In this document: in pieces, positions 20,298-29,593 of the stretch
How the letters are laid out: each line of letters starts with the position of its first letter
Numbering within the stretch: position 1 is the first letter of the stretch
Source of the DNA: Lacunisphaera limnophila
Lineage (GTDB): Bacteria; Verrucomicrobiota; Verrucomicrobiia; Opitutales; Opitutaceae
DNA: 64,000 nt
Assembly: GCF_001746835.1 (NCBI RefSeq)
Contig: NZ_CP016094.1
Location: forward strand, 868,001-932,000
Reading direction: 5' to 3'
Made by a program: the position numbers and the translations under genes
The notes under the pieces: generated by a model
What the model saw: the letters and a program-made list of their open reading frames with translations, nothing else
Told to the model about the DNA's origin: nothing
Databases searched by the model: none

Positions 20298-23200
20298 CTA
20301 TTTTCGAAACAGCTGGTCGAGGGCTCCCAGGCTTTTCAATGGGGCGGTTTTTTTGGTGACCGCCGGGGCGACGGCCGGCGCCGGGCTCGACCGGACCGCG
20401 GCGGGCGCCCCTCCCTCCAACAAACGCTGCAACCGCACGGCCGACACCGGCTCGGCGGTGCCCAGTTCCTGTGCAAACAGGCTCACGCGGAATTCCTCGA
20501 CCAGCCAGCGCAGCTCGGCGGCCGGGGCGCCCGGCTTGCGCGCCGCCGCCACGAAGGGTGCGAGCTCCGCCGCGCGCTGGGCATCCTTGGCCGCATCCCG
20601 CTTCCAGCGGTCCGCCCGCACCTTCATCCCGCGCAGGTAACGCGGCAGCTCCTTGACCCGCTCGAAGGGCATGGTCCGCAAAAAATCCGGCGGCAAAAGC
20701 GCCGCGAGGTCCTGCGCCAGCCCCGGATACGGTTGCGCATGCGTCTCCAGCTCCAGCCGCAGCGTGAAGGTGTCCTTCAGCCAGTCACCCAGCCGCGGCA
20801 CCAGCCCGCGCAGGTCCGCCTTGGCTCCGGCCAGGACCCGGGCAAAGCCCGCCGCCTGCAACGGACGTACTTCGCGCCGGCACACCCAGCGCCGGATGCC
20901 CGTCAGCGCGTCCGCCTGCAACTGGTCCATCGTCGTGAGGGTCACGGCCAGGGCCCCGAGCATGCGCAGGGCCCGTAGGTCCTTTTCCAGCCACATCAGG
21001 TCGTGGCGCAGCTGCCCCTCCAGCAAAGCCGCCAGCCCGGCCCGGCTGGCCGCGGCCGCCTCCTCCGGGGTCGCGCACAACCGCACCGCCACGCCGGCCG
21101 GCAGCGCCTTGAGGCCCGGGTACGCGAGCACCGGCACCCCGTGCCGTTCCTCGACCAGCACCGAGTCGGGTAGGTCGCCGAATTTCCACTCGGCGGCGGG
21201 CTCGCCCTCCCACTTCGCCCGGGCCGCCCGCCACGCGACATTCTCGACGCTCGCAGCCTGCTGGCTGACTTCCCGCCGGCTGCCATGCAACAAGGTCTGG
21301 ATTTCCACCAGGTCCCGGCTCGTGCACAGGACGCGGTCCTTTGCATCCACGACCTCTATGCGCACGCGCAGGTGGTCCGGCAGCGTCTTCGTCGACCAGA
21401 GCACCGGATCAATCCGCACGCCGAGCCGGGGCTGCAGGAGCTCCGCGAGCGCCTCGGCCAGCGTGGGCTGTTTGGGCCGGGAGGAAATAAGCGCGAGTTC
21501 CCGGGTCAGTTTCTGCGCGGTCTCCGCGAGGGGGATCAGGCTGCGCCGTTGCTCCTTCGGCAGGGCCTTGAGCATCAATTCCACCTTCTCCGTCAAATGC
21601 CCGGGCACGGCCCAGTCGAGCGCGGCCACGGTCAGCGCCTCCGCCTCGGCCGGGCTCACCCGCACCGTGACGCCGTCCTCGATCTTGCCCGGCTGGTAGG
21701 CGTAGGCCAGCGGGAGCACCCGGTTGTCCACCGGCAGCGCCGCGGGAAAGGCGTCGGCGTCATGCGCCACCTCCTCGGCCGGCCGCAGGTCCTCCTCCTT
21801 CAGGAAGAGGAATTTCGGTCGCGTGGCCCGCTCATGCCGGACAAAATCCACGAGCTCGCCCACCGCGGAGATGCCTGTGATCTGCGCCGCATAGAACCGG
21901 TATACCGCCTCGTCGAGGTCGATGTAGCCTGAACTGCGCGTGCGGCTGAGCAGAGTCTCGGCCTGCTCGCGCACCTTGCGGTTGTGGGCGATGAAGTCGA
22001 AGGGCCAGGTCACGGTGTCACCCACGAGTCCCTCCCGGATGAAGATCTCGGTCGCATGCGGCGGGTTGATCCGCCCGTAGCTCACGGCGCGGGTTTCCAA
22101 TTCCAAATTATAGAGCCGGCGGCGCTCCTTCACCAGCACCCGGCCGGCCTCGGCGTTCCAGAAGGGTTCGCTGTGCGCCACCCGCAGCAGGTGCGCGCCC
22201 AGGCTGAGCAGCCACTGCGGGTCGATCCGCGCGCAGGTGCGCGCAAACAGCCGGCTCGTCTCCATGATCTCCGCCGCCATCAGCCAGCGCGCCACCTTGG
22301 GCTTGGCCGCCGCCTTGCCCGGTGGCACCCGCCCACCGGGTGGGTTGGGCTTTTGCTCCCGCTTCTCAAACAAGGTCGAGCCCGGGAACACGTTCACCCG
22401 CCGGTCGTGCGCGGCCTGATAATCGCCCTCGTCCGTCCGCGTGGCGACATTGCCGAGCAGCCCCGCCAGGATTGCGCGGTGGATCGCCGCATACGCCGGC
22501 GTGCCGACCTGCAGCTTTACGTCCTGCCAGTTTTTCACGCCATCGTAAACGGAGGTCCGGGTGAAGCCATCGCGCTCGCGGAGCGTGTCCTCGAGCTGGG
22601 CGTGCACGTCGCGCCACTCCCGCATGCGCATGAATGAGAGGAAGTGCGCGGTGCAAAACTTGCGCAGCTTGCCCAGCGTCATCGCCTCGAACTCGTCGTG
22701 GTACGCCTCCCAGATGGCCAGCAGCGAAAGAAAATCCGAGTCGGGCTGCGTGAAGCGCCGGTGCGCCGCATCGGCCTTCTGCTGGGCGTCGAGCGGGCGC
22801 TCCCGCGGGTCCTGGATGCTGAGCGCGGCGGCAATGATGAGCACCTCCCGCAGCGCCTTCTCCCCGCGCGCCTGCAGGATCATGCGCCCGACGGTCGGGT
22901 CCACCGGCAGGTGCGCCAGCTCGCGGCCCAGATCCGTGAGCACGCCGGCGTCATCCGTCGCCCCCAACTCGTGCAACAGGGCATACCCGGCCCGGATACC
23001 CTTCGTCGGCGGCGCGTTCAGGAAGGGAAATACCTCGATGTCCCCCAGCCCGAAGGCCTTCATGCGCAAAATGACATCCGCGAGATTGCTGCGCTGGATC
23101 TCCGGCTGCGTGAAGCGCGGGCGGTCGTTGTAATCCTGCTCGGAGTAGAGCCGGATGCACACGCCGTCGCTCACGCGGCCGCAGCGGCCCATGCGCTGGT

Positions 23201-24269
23201 CGGCGCTGCTCTGCGATACCGGCTCGACCGGCAGCCGGCGCGTGCGGCTCTGGGGCACATAGCGGCTGAAGCGGGCCAGCCCCGTGTCGATCACGAAGCG
23301 GATGCCCGGGATCGTCAGCGAGGTCTCGGCAATGTTGGTCGAAAGCACGATCTTCCGCGCCTGGGTCGCGGCGAACACCCGCTGCTGCTCGGCATTGGTC
23401 AGCCGGCCGAACAGGGGCACGATCTCGAGCCGGCCGAGCCGCCGCCCCTCCAGCAGGTCCCGCGCCTCACGGATGTCACGCTCCGTCGGCAGGAATACCA
23501 GCACGTCACCCGCCGAACTTTCCAGCAGCACGCGCTCCACCGCCTCCACCGCCGCATCAATGTAGGTGATGTCGTCCCGGCGCGCCGTTCGTCCTGTCGC
23601 CGGGGGTGACGACCCCGGTGCGGCGCCCTCGCCCCCGGCCTCGCCCATTTCCTCCAGCGGCGCGTAGATCACCTCCACCGGATAAACTCGCCCTGACACC
23701 TCGATGATCGGCGCGCCATCGAAGGCCTTCGAAAAGGCCTCGGTGTCGATCGTGGCGGAGGTGATCACGATCTTCAGGTCCGGCCGGTCGTAGCGTAGCC
23801 GGCGCAGGTGCCCGAGGATGAAATCGATGTTGAGCGAGCGCTCGTGCGCCTCGTCCACGATCACGGTGTCGTAGTCGCGCAGCGTCGGGTCCGCCTGCAG
23901 CTCGGCCAGCAGCATGCCGTCGGTCATGAACTTGATGACCGTGTCGCCCGTGGTCTGGTCCGCGAAGCGGATCTTGCACCCGACCTCGCGGCCGAAGGAC
24001 ACATTCAGCTCCTCCGCCACGCGGCGGGCCACCGAGGTCGCCGCCACGCGCCGCGGCTGCGTGCACGCGATGCGGCCCCGCTCACCCCGCCCGGCCACCA
24101 GGCACATCTTCGGGATCTGCGTCGTCTTGCCCGAGCCGGTCTCCCCCGCCAAAATCAGCACCTGGTGGTCCCGGATGGCCGCAATGATCTCATCCGCCCG
24201 GGCGCTGATGGGCAGCTCGGGCGGATACTCGATCCGGAAAGGCCAGGGTTTGGACGGACGGGGCGGCAT
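20298..24269 (-). CDS. hrpA: ATP-dependent RNA helicase HrpA
   Basis: 1323 residues, the full HrpA length. Walker A GETGSGKTT (42-50), DEAH box (VDEAHERSLN, ~137), SAT (TSATIDTEAFS) and motif VI QRMGRCGR are present. HA2 and OB-fold regions follow, and the long C-terminal DUF3418 region typical of HrpA completes it. Known members unwind RNA, process some mRNAs and rescue collided ribosomes in the cytoplasm. The start ATG at 24269 is divergent from pyruvate kinase (114 bp apart). A CBS-domain gene follows 62 bp downstream. Confidence 0.95.
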   Translation of the reverse strand: MPPRPSKPWPFRIEYPPELPISARADEIIAAIRDHQVLILAGETGSGKTTQIPKMCLVAGRGERGRIACTQPRRVAATSVARRVAEELNVSFGREVGCKIRFADQTTGDTVIKFMTDGMLLAELQADPTLRDYDTVIVDEAHERSLNIDFILGHLRRLRYDRPDLKIVITSATIDTEAFSKAFDGAPIIEVSGRVYPVEVIYAPLEEMGEAGGEGAAPGSSPPATGRTARRDDITYIDAAVEAVERVLLESSAGDVLVFLPTERDIREARDLLEGRRLGRLEIVPLFGRLTNAEQQRVFAATQARKIVLSTNIAETSLTIPGIRFVIDTGLARFSRYVPQSRTRRLPVEPVSQSSADQRMGRCGRVSDGVCIRLYSEQDYNDRPRFTQPEIQRSNLADVILRMKAFGLGDIEVFPFLNAPPTKGIRAGYALLHELGATDDAGVLTDLGRELAHLPVDPTVGRMILQARGEKALREVLIIAAALSIQDPRERPLDAQQKADAAHRRFTQPDSDFLSLLAIWEAYHDEFEAMTLGKLRKFCTAHFLSFMRMREWRDVHAQLEDTLRERDGFTRTSVYDGVKNWQDVKLQVGTPAYAAIHRAILAGLLGNVATRTDEGDYQAAHDRRVNVFPGSTLFEKREQKPNPPGGRVPPGKAAAKPKVARWLMAAEIMETSRLFARTCARIDPQWLLSLGAHLLRVAHSEPFWNAEAGRVLVKERRRLYNLELETRAVSYGRINPPHATEIFIREGLVGDTVTWPFDFIAHNRKVREQAETLLSRTRSSGYIDLDEAVYRFYAAQITGISAVGELVDFVRHERATRPKFLFLKEEDLRPAEEVAHDADAFPAALPVDNRVLPLAYAYQPGKIEDGVTVRVSPAEAEALTVAALDWAVPGHLTEKVELMLKALPKEQRRSLIPLAETAQKLTRELALISSRPKQPTLAEALAELLQPRLGVRIDPVLWSTKTLPDHLRVRIEVVDAKDRVLCTSRDLVEIQTLLHGSRREVSQQAASVENVAWRAARAKWEGEPAAEWKFGDLPDSVLVEERHGVPVLAYPGLKALPAGVAVRLCATPEEAAAASRAGLAALLEGQLRHDLMWLEKDLRALRMLGALAVTLTTMDQLQADALTGIRRWVCRREVRPLQAAGFARVLAGAKADLRGLVPRLGDWLKDTFTLRLELETHAQPYPGLAQDLAALLPPDFLRTMPFERVKELPRYLRGMKVRADRWKRDAAKDAQRAAELAPFVAAARKPGAPAAELRWLVEEFRVSLFAQELGTAEPVSAVRLQRLLEGGAPAAVRSSPAPAVAPAVTKKTAPLKSLGALDQLFRK

Positions 24270-24383
24270 GGGCGGACGGTCGTTTTTGGGGGAAATGGGA
24301 TTCTAAACCAGAATATTCACCCAATCGCCACCCCGTCCCTGTCACCTGGCCGGGTCCGGCATCCCTTCTGCTAACATTCCGGG

Positions 24384-25826
24384 GTGAATCCTGCACCCGC
24401 CAGCCTCCCCAAGGAGGCCTACCGTCTCACCAAGATCATCTTCACGCTGGGCCCGGCCTCGGCGGACGAAAAGATGCTCGAACAGCTCATCCTGGCCGGG
24501 GTGGACGTCTGCCGCCTCAACATGGCCCATGCCGACCACGCCTGGACGCGCAACATGATCCAGCGGGTCCGCGCCGTCTGCGCCCGCACCGGCCGCCACA
24601 TCGCCCTGCTCATGGACGTCAAGGGCCCGGAAATCCGCACGGGCGACCTCGCCGCGCCGGTGGAACTCGCGGTGGACCAGCTCATCGACCTGCTCCCCCA
24701 GCCCGGCGAGTCCGAGCACCGGATCCTGGCCGTCAGCGTCAACTACCCGGGACTGGGCCAGGACGTGCCCGTGGGCAGCACCATTCTCGTCGACAGCGGC
24801 CTCATCCGCCTGGAAGTGGTGGCCACGACCCCCGCCCGGGTGCGCTGCCGCGTCGTCGTGGCCGGCCGGCTGGGCAATCGCCGCCACATCAACCTGCCCG
24901 GCATCAAGGTCCGCCTGCCCGCCCTGACCGCCAAGGACCGCGCCGATGTCGCGCTCGGGGTGGCGGAAGGCATCGACTTCTTCGCGCTCTCCTTCGTGCG
25001 TGAGGCCGATGACATCGACATCCTGCGCCGCTGCCTCACCGAACAGGGCAGCACGGCGCGCATCATCGCCAAGATCGAGGACCAGTCGGCCATCGCCAAC
25101 CTCGACGAGATCATCGCCGCCGCCGACGCGGTCATGGTCGCGCGCGGCGACCTCGGCATCGAGGTGCCCATGGAGGAACTGCCCCTGATCCAGAAGCGCG
25201 CCGTCGACGCCTGCATCCGCCTGCGCAAGCCCGTCATCGTCGCCACCCACCTGCTCGAGTCCATGATCCAGTCGCCCGTGCCCACCCGCGCCGAGGTCAG
25301 CGACATCGCGAGCGCCGTCTGGTCCACCGCCGACGCCATCATGCTGTCGGGCGAGACGACCACCGGGCGTTACCCGCTTGAGTGTGTGCAGTTCATGAAG
25401 CGCGTCGCCGGCCGCATCGAGGGCAGCGTGACCAAGGGCTACAACACCGCGCTCCCGCTCAAGACGCACAAGGACCGCCTGCTCCGTTCGGCCATCACCC
25501 TCGCGCAGGAAATCGGCGAGTCGGGCGTCGTCGTGTTCACCCGCAGCGGCCTGCTGCCCCAGACGCTCTCCGCCCTGCGCGCCACACGCTGCCCCATTTA
25601 CGCGTTCACCGACAACCCGCACGCGTTCCGGCACCTGCTGCTCGTCTGGGGCGTGGAACCTTTCCTGATGGATTTCGCCCCGCAGCCCGAGGAGACGATC
25701 CGCGGCGCCTTCGCCTACCTGTTGCGCCGTGGCTGGGTGCAGCCCGGTGACTGGCTGGTGGTCGTGACCAACGTCCTGGCCGGCGAGCAGACCATCGACA
25801 CGATCCAGCTGCGCCCGGTGGAGTGA
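24384..25826 (+). CDS. pyk: Pyruvate kinase
   Basis: 480 residues with a GTG start at 24384. Recognisable motifs are KIIFTLGPAS, MDVKGPEIRTG, a B-domain insert, FVREADDIDIL, AKIEDQSAIANLDEII, ARGDLGIEVP and ATHLLESM, then PTRAEVSDIASAV and LSGETTTG, and a C-terminal domain with TRSGLLPQTLSALR. It transfers phosphate from phosphoenolpyruvate to ADP. The N-terminal motif usually read as NFSHG is NMAHAD here, so this is a divergent subgroup; the catalytic Lys and metal-binding acids look intact. It is divergent from hrpA. Confidence 0.92.
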   Translation: MNPAPASLPKEAYRLTKIIFTLGPASADEKMLEQLILAGVDVCRLNMAHADHAWTRNMIQRVRAVCARTGRHIALLMDVKGPEIRTGDLAAPVELAVDQLIDLLPQPGESEHRILAVSVNYPGLGQDVPVGSTILVDSGLIRLEVVATTPARVRCRVVVAGRLGNRRHINLPGIKVRLPALTAKDRADVALGVAEGIDFFALSFVREADDIDILRRCLTEQGSTARIIAKIEDQSAIANLDEIIAAADAVMVARGDLGIEVPMEELPLIQKRAVDACIRLRKPVIVATHLLESMIQSPVPTRAEVSDIASAVWSTADAIMLSGETTTGRYPLECVQFMKRVAGRIEGSVTKGYNTALPLKTHKDRLLRSAITLAQEIGESGVVVFTRSGLLPQTLSALRATRCPIYAFTDNPHAFRHLLLVWGVEPFLMDFAPQPEETIRGAFAYLLRRGWVQPGDWLVVVTNVLAGEQTIDTIQLRPVE

Positions 25827-25897
25827 GCCGGGTACCCGCGGGCGGGGTCGCCGTGGAACGTTCTCGCCCGCCTTCGCCTAACACCTAGCGTCGGCCC

Positions 25898-26449
25898 ATG
25901 TCCGCCGCCCCGCCCGTGCTCCCCGACCAGGCCCTGCGCCGCGTGCTGGCCATCGCCCGGGCCGATGGCTGGAGCGTCGTGCTCATCGCGGCCCTGGGTG
26001 GACTCGTCACGGTGGTGCAAGGCGCCTGGATCGAAACCGCGGCCGCCGGGCTCGTCGTCCTCGCCGGCCTAGGTGAACTCCACGGCCACCGCCGGCTGCT
26101 CCGCCGTGATGCCCAGGGCTTGGGCTGGATGATCGCCGCCCAATTGTTCCTGCTGGCCGTCATCTGGGCCTACGCCTGGTGGCGCTGGCGGTATTTCGAT
26201 CCGGCCGGCCTGTGGGCGGAATTGCCGGGCTTGGTCCGGACGGAGCTGGATCGCCAGTTGCTCATCGCCGGGCTGGATCCCGAGCTCGACCGGCCTTTTC
26301 TGCTGCAGTTGGTCAACCGCCTGACCTGCTTCGTGCTCGCCGTGGTGTCCGCGGTCTACCAAGGCGGGTTGGCCGCCTATTACGCCCTGCAGGGCAACCG
26401 CGTCCGACAGGCGCTGGCCGCCCCGCCGCCGCCCTCCCCGCCCTTGTAA
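25898..26449 (+). CDS. Membrane protein of unknown function
   Basis: 183 residues with about four membrane helices (~26-45, 47-62, 75-95, 135-158), a cytoplasmic loop with RTELDRQLLIAGLDPELDRP, and a proline-rich tail. No family is recognised. It starts 71 bp after pyruvate kinase in the same direction and could be co-transcribed with it and with the oxidoreductase that follows. Confidence 0.7.
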   Translation: MSAAPPVLPDQALRRVLAIARADGWSVVLIAALGGLVTVVQGAWIETAAAGLVVLAGLGELHGHRRLLRRDAQGLGWMIAAQLFLLAVIWAYAWWRWRYFDPAGLWAELPGLVRTELDRQLLIAGLDPELDRPFLLQLVNRLTCFVLAVVSAVYQGGLAAYYALQGNRVRQALAAPPPPSPPL

Positions 26450-26515
26450 GAGCCGGTTTACCGGCGCTCAGGGCAATCGCTTGCCAGCCCGCTCCCACCG
26501 CCTAACCTCTCCCCC

Positions 26516-27157
26516 ATGTCCAAGGAGCGATACATCGCGGCCAAGCAAAAGTGGGCCGAAAAACAGAAGGCGCAGGGCGTCACCCCGCGCCTCACCGCGG
26601 CGACCGACCGTCTGCCGCCCGGCCAGAAACTCACCACCGGATTCCCCGTGCTCGACCTCGGCGTCCAGCCCGCGGTCCCCCTCACCGAGTGGACCCTCAC
26701 CCTCGACGGCCTCGTCACGCAGCCCGTCACCCTCGACTGGGCCGCTTTCGGCGCCCTGCCGCAGGTGACCGATGTAAGCGACTTCCACTGCGTCACCACC
26801 TGGAGCAAGTATGACTGCCGCTGGAGCGGCGTGGCCTTCACCACCCTCTTCGAGCTGGTGCAGCCGCCGCCCGAGGCCCGGTACGTCTATTTCACCGGCT
26901 ACGACGGCTACTCCACCAACGTACCGCTCGAGCACTGCCTCGACGACGATGTGCTGATCGCCACCCACTTCGACGGCGCGCCCGTCTCCCGCGAGCACGG
27001 CGGCCCCGCCCGCGTGATCATCCCGAAACTCTACGCCTGGAAGGGCGCGAAGTTCGTGAAGACCGTGACCTTCCTCGCCGAGGACCGCCTCGGCTTCTGG
27101 GAGGTCCGCGGCTACCACAACATCGGCGACCCGTGGAAGGAAGAGCGCTACGCGTAA
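26516..27157 (+). CDS. Sulfite-oxidase-like molybdopterin oxidoreductase, soluble
   Basis: 213 residues forming a compact molybdopterin-binding (sulfite oxidase/YedY-like) domain. Markers are TLDGLVTQPVTLDW, the Mo-ligating Cys in DFHCVTTWSK, then WSGVAFTTLFEL, YTTN-like YSTNVPLEHCL, and HGGPARVIIPKLYAWKGAKFVK near the end. It has no Tat signal peptide and lacks the dimerisation domain of true sulfite oxidases, so it belongs to the small cytoplasmic COG2041-type group. The substrate is unknown. No membrane haem partner (MsrQ-like) is adjacent. Confidence 0.9.
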   Translation: MSKERYIAAKQKWAEKQKAQGVTPRLTAATDRLPPGQKLTTGFPVLDLGVQPAVPLTEWTLTLDGLVTQPVTLDWAAFGALPQVTDVSDFHCVTTWSKYDCRWSGVAFTTLFELVQPPPEARYVYFTGYDGYSTNVPLEHCLDDDVLIATHFDGAPVSREHGGPARVIIPKLYAWKGAKFVKTVTFLAEDRLGFWEVRGYHNIGDPWKEERYA

Positions 27158-27176
27158 AGGCCAATCCGATCCCTAC

Positions 27177-27203
27177 CGCTAATTGGCGCTAATGTTCGCT
27201 AAT
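27177..27203. promoter_or_regulatory. Triple CGCTAAT repeat upstream of deoA
   Basis: CGCTAAT occurs at 27177-27183, 27187-27193 and 27197-27203, each copy exactly 10 bp from the next. An inverted half (ATTAGC) lies at 27257-27262. The helical phasing suggests a regulator binding array in the 131-bp gap before deoA. Confidence 0.4.
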
Positions 27204-27288
27204 CTCCGAAGCATTCCGCAATTCCGTCCGTGTTTCCAAGCTTGGCCTTAGCGGCGATTAGCACGAATGAGCGGTTCCCCTGCTTTCC

Positions 27289-28608
27289 ATGTCTTCCTTC
27301 TTTCCCCAGGACATCATCATCAAGAAACGTGACGGCGGCGCGCTGACGCGCGACGAGATCACCTTCTTCGCCCGCGGCGTGGCCGACGGCTCCTTCGCCG
27401 ACTACCAGGCCACGGCGCTGCTCATGGCCATCTTCTGGCGCGGCATGACGCCGCAGGAAACCGCTTGGCTGACCGACGCCATGCTCCACTCCGGCGAGGT
27501 CATCGACCTGCGCGACCTGCCCGGGGCCAAGGTGGACAAACACTCCACCGGCGGCGTCGGCGACAAGGTCTCGCTCATCCTCGCCCCGCTCGCCGCCGCC
27601 TGCGGCCTCAAGGTCCCGATGATGAGCGGCCGCGGCCTCGGCCACACCGGCGGCACCCTCGACAAGCTCGAGGCCATCCCCGGTTTCCGCGTGCAGCTCA
27701 CCGTGCCGGAATTCCGCGCCATCCTGCAGCAGACCGGTCTCGCCATGATTGGCCAGACGCCTCAGGTCGTCCCCGCCGACCGGAAGCTCTACTCCCTGCG
27801 CGACGTCACCGGCACCGTCGAGTGCATCCCGCTCATCTGCGCCAGCATCATGAGCAAGAAACTCGCCGAGGGCATCGACTCGCTCGTCCTCGACGTGAAG
27901 TTCGGCCGGGGCGCGTTCATGAAGCGGAAGGAGGACGCCCTCGCGCTCGCCCGGGCGATGGTCGAGACCGGCCGCGCCGCCGGCAAACCCGTGCGCGCCC
28001 AGCTCACGGCGATGAACCAGCCGCTCGGCCGCGCCGCCGGCCACACGCTCGAGGTCATCGAGTCCATCGAGTGCCTCAAGGGCCGCGGTCCCGCCGACCT
28101 GATGGCGGTCACCTTCGCCCTCACCGGCCACATGCTCATCCTCGGCGGCCTGGCCCGGGATCTCGCCGAGGCGCAGCTCAAGATGGATGCCGCCATCGCC
28201 GACGGCTCGGCCCTGCAGAAGTTCCGCGCCATGTGCACCGCGCAGGGCGGTGACGCCCGCGTGGTCGACGATTACACGATCCTGCCCACGGCGAAAATAC
28301 GTGTCGCGATCAAGGCGCCCGCCGGGGCGACAGGCTTCGTCAGCGAAGTCGATGCCCTCAAGTGCGGCCACGCCATCATGGCCCTCGGCGGCGGCCGCGC
28401 GGCCGTGACCGACAAAATCGACCATGCCGTCGGCCTCGCCGACCTGATCAAGCTCGGTGAACCGGTCGCCCCCGGCACCTTGCTCTGCACCCTGCACGCC
28501 AACGACGAGGCCCGCGCCGCCCGCGCCGAGGCGTTGGTGCGCGAAGCCATCCGGTTTTCCCCCACCCCGCCCGCGCCCGAGGCCCTGCTGCAGGAACTGA
28601 TCGAGTGA
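27289..28608 (+). CDS. deoA: Thymidine / pyrimidine-nucleoside phosphorylase
   Basis: 439 residues, the DeoA/Pdp length. The phosphate-binding signature is KHSTGGVGDKVSL. GRGLGHTGGTLDKLEAIPG, the SIMSKKLAEGIDSLVLDVKFG region and the C-terminal lipoyl-like domain (VSEVDALKCG) are all present. It cleaves thymidine, and possibly uridine, with phosphate, producing deoxyribose or ribose 1-phosphate for salvage or carbon supply. No other deo genes are adjacent. A cluster of phased heptamers lies in the upstream gap. Confidence 0.93.
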   Translation: MSSFFPQDIIIKKRDGGALTRDEITFFARGVADGSFADYQATALLMAIFWRGMTPQETAWLTDAMLHSGEVIDLRDLPGAKVDKHSTGGVGDKVSLILAPLAAACGLKVPMMSGRGLGHTGGTLDKLEAIPGFRVQLTVPEFRAILQQTGLAMIGQTPQVVPADRKLYSLRDVTGTVECIPLICASIMSKKLAEGIDSLVLDVKFGRGAFMKRKEDALALARAMVETGRAAGKPVRAQLTAMNQPLGRAAGHTLEVIESIECLKGRGPADLMAVTFALTGHMLILGGLARDLAEAQLKMDAAIADGSALQKFRAMCTAQGGDARVVDDYTILPTAKIRVAIKAPAGATGFVSEVDALKCGHAIMALGGGRAAVTDKIDHAVGLADLIKLGEPVAPGTLLCTLHANDEARAARAEALVREAIRFSPTPPAPEALLQELIE

Positions 28609-28653
28609 GACCTCAATCTTAACCACGCTGGATCCGAGCAGTTCGCCGTCTGC

Positions 28654-29433
28654 TCACCGCGCCGGCCGGATCACCGGCGGATTAGCCAGTGCCTGCATCC
28701 GCGCGCGCAGGTCGGCCGGGAGCTTTTTCGACAGATTGGTCGCCACGATCCGGAAGAAGCGGATCATTTCCTCGTGCCTGGGCCCGGTCACCGGGGGGGC
28801 ATCAACCTGGCCCGTCGCGTGCACCGTCAGCTTGGGCGGGCCGGACTCGCTGCGGACCGTGAGCTCGCCGAGGGTCAGCTCCAAGGAGTGCAGCCGGCTC
28901 TCCGCCTGATCGCGCCAGACGGTCAGGATTGCCTTGCTCTCGGAGCGATAGCGCTCGCCCTGCAGCCCGGCCCGCGCCCGGGGAGCCGAGGCCGGGGCAA
29001 AGCCGGCGCCGATGACCACGGCCTCGAGCAACTGGAAATAACCCTGACGCTGGGTGTCGTTCTCAAATTGGAGGGAAAGTCCGCACCAGGTGCCCGCCGT
29101 CAGCGTGCGGAAATGCGCCACGGTGCACGGAATCCGGAGGGCAAAGTCATCCAGCGCCAGCACCAGCAGCGTGCGCTCACCCCGGGTGGTGACCGAAGCG
29201 GACGGCAGACGCAGGCTGACGCCGTTGGCGGAGAGGTCCGCGACGGCGCCACCCCAGCTCATGCCGGCACCGGGTGCCTCCTTGCTTATCGCCGCTTGGG
29301 CGGTGCCCAGCAAATTGACCGTGGCCTTCAGCGGGAATCCGGGCGCCACGGGATAGCGTGCCGAGCGACGTTGCTCATGCTTGCCGGAAAAGGCTGAGCG
29401 GGAGAAGTCCAAGATGCGGCTGAAGAGCAACAT
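28654..29433 (-). CDS. PilZ-domain protein
   Basis: 259 residues. A PilZ c-di-GMP binding domain occupies ~20-135, with the RxxxR motif RRSAR at ~22-26 and DLSANGVSLRLP (the D/NxSxxG motif) at ~68-79. The C-terminal half (~145-259) is an unrecognised alpha/beta segment containing LTVRSESGPPKLTV, possibly an output domain. It probably couples c-di-GMP to motility or surface functions. It lies just outside the integrative element and converges with deoA. Confidence 0.8.
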   Translation of the reverse strand: MLLFSRILDFSRSAFSGKHEQRRSARYPVAPGFPLKATVNLLGTAQAAISKEAPGAGMSWGGAVADLSANGVSLRLPSASVTTRGERTLLVLALDDFALRIPCTVAHFRTLTAGTWCGLSLQFENDTQRQGYFQLLEAVVIGAGFAPASAPRARAGLQGERYRSESKAILTVWRDQAESRLHSLELTLGELTVRSESGPPKLTVHATGQVDAPPVTGPRHEEMIRFFRIVATNLSKKLPADLRARMQALANPPVIRPAR

Positions 29434-29529
29434 ACCTGCAGGTTAAGCATGGATTCCCCGAGTCACAAGTCCGGTCCGGGAAATCACGGGAAATATTCCC
29501 ATTAACCGGGGCCGCGGGTCCGAACACGC

Positions 29530-29562
29530 AAAAGCCGCTCACTTTGAAGGGTGAGCGGCTTT
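29530..29562 (-). terminator. Stranded tRNA-Leu terminator
   Basis: A perfect 12-bp stem AAAGCCGCTCAC (29531-29542) / GTGAGCGGCTTT (29551-29562), read on the minus strand into TTTTG. It directly follows the displaced tRNA 3' end, so it is most simply the original tRNA-Leu terminator, cut off from the gene by the 5.1-kb insertion. Confidence 0.75.
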
Positions 29563-29593
29563 CGAAATGGTGCCCAAGGGACTCGAACCCCCA
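29562..29593. other. Distal attachment site (displaced tRNA 3' end)
   Basis: Matches 34685-34719 over the whole stretch except that three G of the six-G run are missing. Because a tRNA lacking these bases could not fold, the crossover most likely lies in the 19-bp part tcgaaatggtgcccaaggg, and the T-arm-like remainder belongs to the element itself. Confidence 0.85.

Noticed and set aside
29562-29593. A second tRNA-Leu or tRNA pseudogene
   Set aside because: Only the 3' end is present, with three bases of the T-arm/acceptor region missing; it is explained as the distal attachment site.
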